Positions 58,330-64,000 of a stretch of DNA of 64,000 nt are shown here, piece after piece. How positions within the stretch are numbered: position 1 is the stretch's first letter; each line of letters opens with the position of its first letter. The stretch comes from Diphasiastrum complanatum (taxonomy: Eukaryota; Streptophyta; Lycopodiopsida; Lycopodiales; Lycopodiaceae), in NCBI GenBank assembly GCA_029204225.1, contig CM055111.1:7381365-7445364 (forward strand). The letters are read 5' to 3'. The position numbers and the translations under genes were made by a program. Under the pieces are notes generated by a model. It was not told where the DNA came from. It ran no database searches and saw nothing but the letters and a program-made list of their open reading frames with translations.

Positions 58330-60985
58330 TGGGATCAGAGCTATTTTCATAGCTTGATAAGCTTCCACAGTACAAGACTCTACTAGCCGATAGAGTAATT
58401 GTTTTCTTGTTCTGTATTTCAGCATCAAATTTTCATACTTAAGTCATTGATAGTTTCTCCTATCACTTAGACTAATTCCTCCACATGGATTCACAAGGGA
58501 AAGCCAGTCCTATCATGGACAAGCTTGATGGAGCCAATTACCTTCTGTGAAAATTTAAGATGAAAACTGTACTAATGGCTAAAGAATAATATGACGTTGT
58601 TACATGTGCAAAAGGGAAACCCGATGCAGACGACACAGCAATCACCAGATGGAAGCTGGGGGATGGAAAGGCTTTCACGTTGATCATTCTCAACATCACG
58701 TATACCCAGATCGGCCATGTATCCGAGACTCAGACATCGAAAGAAGTCTGGGACATCTTAAGCACACTATATGAAGTGTGAGATATAGCTTCCAAGCTAC
58801 ATCTCAGAAAGAAATTTTACTCCCTCAAGATGACGAATGGTGATTCTTTGTAGAATCACATTAATCAGTTCAAGAACCTGCTAAGACAAATGGCCACTGT
58901 CGGATCTGTCATTGACGATCAAGATGCAGTGATGCAACTACTTACAAGCTTGCCAAGCTCTTACGACAGCTGCGTGATGATCATCACGACTCATCCAGAA
59001 TTGACTCTTTTGAGAGTCATTACTATGTTGTTGCAGAAAGACATGCGGAGGAACGAAGCCTCAAGTTCCTCAACTGATTCTCACGCCTTGTACACCAACA
59101 AGACAACATCAAAGCAGAAGAAGAAGAAGGGCCCGAAGCAATCAAAGCCAGACCAGAAACCAGCTCATCACAAGGAACAGTCGAATCCGCAGACAAAGAA
59201 GAAGCTGTTCTACAGATATTGCAAATGAAACAACCATGAAATACAAGACTGCCGAATACTTTAAGCAAAGAACAATAGCAAGGGACAGTTGAATCAAGTG
59301 GTGAACGCACCTGCAGAAGCTCCACAGCCTATTCAAGAAGCGGATCATGATGCCTTCATGAAGAGCCATCAAGGAGCATCTGGCGACAGTTCTTGGTTCT
59401 TGGATTCCGGAGCCACTCAACATATGACTAGTCTCATTGGCTGTTTCGAGTCCTATACACTTTACAGTACCCAGAAATATGTCCACCTTGGTGAAAATAG
59501 CACACAAGCTATTAAAGGTGAAGACACTATAAGATTAAACTTTGCCAATGATCAGTCTAAGCTACTCTCTAAAGTCTTTATGTGCCAAATTTATCTACGA
59601 ATCTGCTCTCTGTAAGCAGAATCACAGATCTAGGACACAGAGTAGAATTTGAATGTGATCAACATAAAGTAGATAGGATAGGCAAGATCCTAGCACTCGG
59701 AAAGAGGCATGGATACTTGTACAAATTGAGTCATTGCTTTTCTGCCTCTAGTTAGGCTCTCAGTACTTCAATTCATTCAAATAAAGGTTTATTTTGGCAT
59801 TATAGACTTGGTCATTCAAATCATACTGTTGTACAACGAATGTCTAGACAATCTATTGTTCTTGATCTCGACTATCCTCGCGAAAGAGTCGAGTTACCTG
59901 TCTGTCAAGACTATCTAGTTGGTAAACAGACTAGGAAACCTTTTAAATCAAGCCATCAACACATTGCTAGAGGATTGCTAGATGTTGTACATTCAGATTA
60001 CTGTGGCCCGATGAAAAATCCTTCGCTGACGGATGCCAAGTATTTTATAACCTTTATTGATGAATTCTCCAGAAGGACCACGGTGTATTTTATAAAGAAG
60101 AATTCAGAAGCCTTCAACTGCTTCAGAATCTTCAAGGAGCGTGCAGAGAAGGAGACTGGAAGGACGATCAAGGCTCTCATGTCAGACAACTGTGGAGAAT
60201 ATATCTCTATCGAGTTTAAGGAGTACTGCCAAAGCCAAGGCATTGAGCAGCAATTCATCACTCCTTACAGTCCTCAGTCTAATGGCTTAGTTGAGAGGAA
60301 GAATCGTACTCTGGTCGAATATGCCAAATGTATGCTATCGCATGCATCGTTGCCTAAGAGATTCTGGGCTGAAGCTGTCTCCACTGCAGCCTACGTCCAG
60401 AACAGATGTTCGACCAAGGCCCTCTTAGACAAGACACCCCACGAGGTGTGGACAGGCTCTAAGCCTTCTTTGAAGAACCTAAGAGTGTTTGGGTCATTGC
60501 CTACACGCAGATCCCAAAAGACACGAGGAAGAAATTGGACTTCCAAGGTCTCAAGACCATCCTGATCGGATATACTTCATCTGATAATACTTATAAGCTG
60601 TATGATCATGATACCCAACAAATCTTGTATAGCCAGAATATAGTCTTCATCGAGGATCAGTTCGTCGACCTCAAAGGCAAGGATGTTGCTCAAGAAGAAC
60701 CCTCGTCACTTGCCATTGACACGACAGTCTGAGCTTCTAGCTCAAGCGTGTCTATTGCCGACCCACTTCAAGACAGTGAATCAGACGAAGATTGCTGCTA
60801 CCAAGCAACAAATCCCAGGAGCGGTTCTTCAAGAAGATATCTACATGATCCAGCCCGAATGATACGTTCTGGAAGGTATAAAAAATCATGTCTTTAGCTC
60901 CACAAAGCACTGTACGGCTTGAAACAGTCTGCCAGAGCTTGGTTTTAGAGGATCAACACATTTCTCATCAAACAAAGAAGCGCTA
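58330..60985 (+). mobile_element. Ty1/copia element D, gag-pol (broken)
   Basis: Plus strand in order: gag (MDSQGKASPIMDKLDGANYL; later QFKNLLRQMATVGSVIDDQD, LLTSLPSSYDSCVMII), zinc knuckle FYRYCK with one stop, protease SSWFLDSGATQHMT, pre-integrase (FWHYRLGHSNHTV) and integrase core (DVVHSDYCGPMKN, DEFSRRTTVYFIKK, SDNCGEY, FITPYSPQSNGLVERKNRTL). Then comes a short remnant of RT (LHKALYGLKQSARAWF). Most of RT and RNase H and the 3' LTR are missing. The integrase D,D,E residues appear kept, but frames break at several points. Confidence 0.92.
59840..60565 (+). pseudogene. Copia integrase core of element D
   Basis: A 241-codon frame covers the integrase core of element D. The DVVHSDYCGP, SDNCGEY and VERKNRT segments carry the catalytic D, D and E. 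The frame shifts at about 60505, where FGSLPTRRSQKT replaces the usual FGxxAYTQIPKDTRKK. That continues in another frame as KKLDFQGLKTILIGYTSSDN (60535 onward). Confidence 0.88.
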
Positions 60986-61489
60986 GTTATTCTTATAACA
61001 TATCCATTTTTTAGATTGATCATATATTGATGCCTATTGGTGTTAGCAACAACTCAGCAGGCCAGGTGGACCTGATCAACATGCTTGAGAAGGCTGACAA
61101 GTTCAATACTCTTGTGAGGTAATCGTAAACAAAAGGATTCAAGCTTCATAAGTTACAAACCTTACTTTGTAGCATGGATATGGATATGGATATTGCAGTT
61201 GACGGATGCAATAAAAAAGAAGAGAGCAAGAAGACGAAGGAGGCCCGATGGAGAGAGAGACCCGCATCCCGCCTGCTCGCAATTGAGAGAAAGAGAGAGA
61301 GAACCGATCGAGAGAAAGAGAGAGCGCACGCGCTTTGGGGGGGAAAAAGAATTTGAAATTGTGTGCGCGTGTGCTCAAAAAAAAAATGGCTTCTATGTGT
61401 TATTTTTCACACGCATAGGACCTTTCAATCGTTTTTTAACTTTTCGCTTTACAAAATGTGTGACATTTTTTGCGGGCAGAGCGTGACAT

Positions 61490-61705
61490 TTTTGACGGCA
61501 TGACGACATTCTCTCTCTAAAATAGTTTTAATACACACGATGATGCTTCTTGGTTTCCAAGGGAAGGCTCGAACCTGGGACCAAAGAAACTTTGGATGCC
61601 AAGCTAACCAGTTGAGCCAACCCCGTTGAAAATAGTTTTAAAATAGTCGGCATGACGACATTCTCTCTCTAAAATAATTTTAATACACACGATGATGATG
61701 ATGAT
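61490..61705 (-). mobile_element. SINE copy 2 with duplicated flanks
   Basis: The minus-strand head reads GGCTCAACTGGTTAGCTTGG (box A-like), CATCCAAAGTTTCTTTGG and CCCAGGTTCGAGCC (box B). The core is about 61550-61640. On both sides lies a roughly 50-bp direct repeat, CGGCATGACGACATTCTCTC to CACACGATGATG (61498-61547 and 61650-61698). A GAT run follows. Confidence 0.65.
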
Positions 61706-61709
61706 GATA

Positions 61710-62408
61710 TATATAAAAAAGAATTGAAAATGGTATGTAACTTATAAAAAATAAAAACATTCCTTTACATAAAAATCGTGTCACTTAAATACTTTCAAAT
61801 TTCAAAATAGGGGACAATGACTGGCATCTGGGACGCGTTCCTCGTACACACTTCTCACTGTAAGGCTGAATAAGTTGGGTCGTCACTCGCTCACTTGACT
61901 GACGGCGATTAACGGACTAAAAGAGGTTTGTGCTGTCACTCACTAACCAGCTGACGGAGACCGACGGACTTTTTCTTTTTTCTAAAAACATAAATAAAAT
62001 AAAAAAGAATTTGTTTTTGCATCGTACATCGTATTTAATATTCTACCGTACAAAAGCGATGGGCCTGCCCCTCCACTCCCGCCAGCTAGGCCTGGGGCCA
62101 TTAAATGAACACCCCCTCAGCCGGTCACCCCTCTGCTCTTCCCTTCCCGTTTGAATTCGGAAGTATTAATGGCTCCGTTCCAGACCGGCCCGCCCGATGC
62201 TCACCTGTACAGCCGGTCTCCACATGATTAAAACTTCAAAGCCTGTGACTGTGTGTGTTGTGAGGGGGAGAGACAGGCCCCTTTGATATTTTTGACGTAT
62301 TTTTAAGTCTGTTCGTTGATATGTTAACACGTGTACTGTTAAGCACGTGGCGAAATCTGGTGCATTTGAAAATTCAAAGGGGCGATAGAGAGCTTTCTTT
62401 TCCTTCTC

Positions 62409-62410
<2 letters not shown>
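61710..62410. other. Upstream region of the receptor kinase
   Basis: No coding evidence. A locally GC-rich part (62050-62220) contrasts with the AT-rich surroundings and may be promoter. Confidence 0.4.

Positions 62411-62411
<1 letters not shown>

Positions 62412-62448
<37 letters not shown>
62412..62448 (+). promoter_or_regulatory. (TC)n tract in probable 5' UTR
   Basis: A 37-bp CT run about 530 bp upstream of the receptor kinase ATG. CT-rich tracts are common in plant 5' leaders, and this placement is an inference. Confidence 0.4.
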
Positions 62449-62451
<3 letters not shown>

Positions 62452-62974
62452 GCATTTGCTGGTGCGAGAACACCTTTTCTGGGCTTGAGAGAGCACTCTT
62501 TCTGCAACCTCGAGCTATGGTGGAGGAAGGGAGGGAGATGAGGAATGCGGGTGGGATGCATTGGATCGTGAATGGGCTATTATGCAGGCAATGCAAGGAT
62601 TTGAAGGCATGAAAAGATGGAGTGATGGTTGAACAGAAGCAAGGAAGGAAGGAGCTAGCTGGGAGTGGCATGGATGATGGTGGTACCTGGCGTTGCTTGC
62701 ATTGTGAAGGCCCGGGAGGCCGTGAAGATTTTGCTTGAGACTAGCTAAATTCATAGGGATGCGAGAGATGGGTGATGCTTGAATGGATGGGTGCGAGATA
62801 TTGCGAGCAGCAAGATGGACTGAGTTTAGCTTTTGTAGCAGTGCGATCGGAAAAAGTTGCAAATCCATGGCCAAATGCTTGACTTTTAAATTGTGTGTGA
62901 GAGAGATAGAAGCAGCGATGGTTGTTTTGAGCTGGCTAGACTGGAAGCCGGGAGCATTTCAGTTCATAACAGTG

Positions 62975-64000
62975 ATGTCAAATCACTCCTTCGGAGCTCC
63001 ATTAGCTCGATTATTCTGCTTATTAAGTGGCCTTTCTCTTTTCTTGTCCGTTGCGACAGCGCAATCTCCAATTCAGGCAGATGGGCAGCATCTGATGCGG
63101 TTCCTTAACAGTACATTGCCCAATCTTTCAAACTACAACTTTTCTGGCAGTCCCTGCAGCTGGATGGGAGTGGGCTGCACAGGACAGAATTCCTGGGCGA
63201 ACATTCAATCCTTGCAACTGGAAGGACAAGGTCTGCATGGAAACATTCCAGAGGGATCGATCGGGAAGCTGTACGCGTTAACTTGGCTTATACTTGCTAA
63301 CAATTCTCTAACTGGCTCCATCCCCGACGATATTTGGAATCTTCCAAATGTCCGCCACTTCAATGCATCCCAAAATCAGCTCAGCGGTCAGTTCCCATCA
63401 CAATTGAACGGTATGCGTCAGCTTCAGACACTAGATTTATCTTACAACAAGCTCAATGGGACGATTCCATCCAGTATAGGACAGCTCTCAAGTCTACAAA
63501 TCCTCAACTTCAGTCGGAACACACTTGTTGGTGGCATTCCAGTAGAGCTATCAAACTGCTACAAGTTGTTGTCTGTTGACATGTCAGCTAACAGACTGAG
63601 TGGATTAATACCCCCTGAACTGAGTAGTTTGTCCCGGTTTAAACACCTGAATTTATCATCCAATTTTCTCGAAGGTAACATTCCCGGGGAATTCGGAAGG
63701 TGGCATTATATCCAGACTCTTGATCTTTCAGGAAATTCACTTTCTGGGCCTCTGCTGACGTTGAGCCAGCTCAGGAATTTGATTACGCTTTTGGTCTCAG
63801 ACAATCAGTTGAATGGTACGATAACTTCCTCAATCTTTCACCCTCCTTTCTTACAAATTCTTTCTTTGAATAATAACGGCTTTATAGGCCCTGTTCCCCT
63901 TCCTTCAAATGAGACATCCCTCAGCATCGTAGATTTTGGAAACAATAAGATCAATGGATCGGTTCCGCCAGCATTTTGGACTATCCCTAGTTTGAAAATT
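62975..64000 (+). CDS. LRR receptor-like kinase, N-terminal part (open at edge)
   Basis: 342 codons without a stop run to the window edge. MSNHSFGAPLARLFCLLSGL and SLFLSVATAQS form a signal peptide. The LRR N-cap follows with DGQHLMRFLNSTLP and the paired-cysteine CSWMGVGC. About ten leucine-rich repeats come next with the plant LxxLxxLxLxxNxLxGxIP pattern, for example LTWLILANNSLTGSIPDDIW, LQTLDLSYNKLNGTIPSSIG and FKHLNLSSNFLEGNIPGEFG. This is the extracellular part of a surface receptor. The kinase half would lie beyond 64000. The layout recalls the At2g24230/At5g58150 group of probably inactive LRR kinases, but that is only an impression. An in-frame ATG at 62918 would add 19 residues before the signal peptide, so 62975 is preferred. 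No intron within the visible part. Confidence 0.9.
   Translation, partial: MSNHSFGAPLARLFCLLSGLSLFLSVATAQSPIQADGQHLMRFLNSTLPNLSNYNFSGSPCSWMGVGCTGQNSWANIQSLQLEGQGLHGNIPEGSIGKLYALTWLILANNSLTGSIPDDIWNLPNVRHFNASQNQLSGQFPSQLNGMRQLQTLDLSYNKLNGTIPSSIGQLSSLQILNFSRNTLVGGIPVELSNCYKLLSVDMSANRLSGLIPPELSSLSRFKHLNLSSNFLEGNIPGEFGRWHYIQTLDLSGNSLSGPLLTLSQLRNLITLLVSDNQLNGTITSSIFHPPFLQILSLNNNGFIGPVPLPSNETSLSIVDFGNNKINGSVPPAFWTIPSLKI

Noticed and set aside
59840-60565. Functional copia integrase gene
   Set aside because: The catalytic residues seem present, but the frame breaks at about 60505 and gag, pre-integrase and RT are all disrupted.
61550-61640. Genuine tRNA gene on the minus strand
   Set aside because: Boxes A and B are present, but the anticodon arm is replaced by a CCAAAG/CTTTGG stem and a second dispersed copy exists, so it is a SINE head.
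1-64000. Bacterial-type systems (CRISPR, operons, toxin-antitoxin, prophage)
   Set aside because: All recognisable genes and elements are of plant nuclear type, and the regular short repeats are microsatellites without spacers.

Overview
The window looks like nuclear DNA of a land plant, most likely a seed plant with a large, transposon-rich genome. It is AT-rich. It carries four plant genes separated, and in two cases internally interrupted, by decayed retrotransposons. The genes are a tocopherol cyclase (VTE1-like, minus), a purple acid phosphatase of the PAP2/PAP9 type (plus), a small eight-cysteine lipid-transfer-like protein (minus), and the start of an LRR receptor-like kinase (plus). 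Very long introns, old LTR elements and two uncommon LINE lineages would fit a gymnosperm or an early-diverging angiosperm. The sequence alone does not settle the species.

Layout. From 1 to 15.5 kb lies VTE1 on the minus strand. Exon 1 (15256-15512) and exon 2 (4961-5205) join in frame across a 10,050-bp intron. That intron holds a Ty3/gypsy chromovirus (6690 to about 12.2 kb) inserted in a Ty1/copia remnant. Later exons are not visible, so intron 2 is longer than 4.9 kb and runs off the left edge. It contains an LTR-like tandem duplication, a solo LTR with a 5-bp target duplication, and a gypsy remnant. From 15.5 to 31 kb is intergenic DNA with a 25-bp-stem hairpin, a 140-bp tandem duplication, copia elements, a LINE fragment and a GAACCGT fold-back repeat.

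From 31.1 to 45.7 kb is the phosphatase gene. Two exons (31160-31864, 44515-45735) join in phase 0 and encode 641 residues. The 12,650-bp intron contains an LTR, a copia tail, three LINE copies of a 'KQGCPLSP' type, an internally deleted gypsy element and several GA-microsatellites. From 45.7 to 62 kb come a tRNA-derived SINE, a gypsy RT remnant, the LTP-like gene with TATA and RY-type elements, a CACTA fragment, a minus-strand copia whose LTR carries an internal repeat array, and a plus-strand copia whose LTR matches the one in the phosphatase intron. The LRR receptor kinase starts at 62975 and is open to the right edge.

The genes do not form an operon or pathway cluster. VTE1 acts in plastid vitamin E synthesis, the phosphatase resembles membrane-anchored organelle-surface PAPs, the LTP-like protein is secreted, and the receptor kinase is a surface protein. 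I found no defence island, CRISPR array or other prokaryotic-type system. The most unusual content is the LINE population, its association with GA/TC arrays, and several families of short repeats with palindromic ends.
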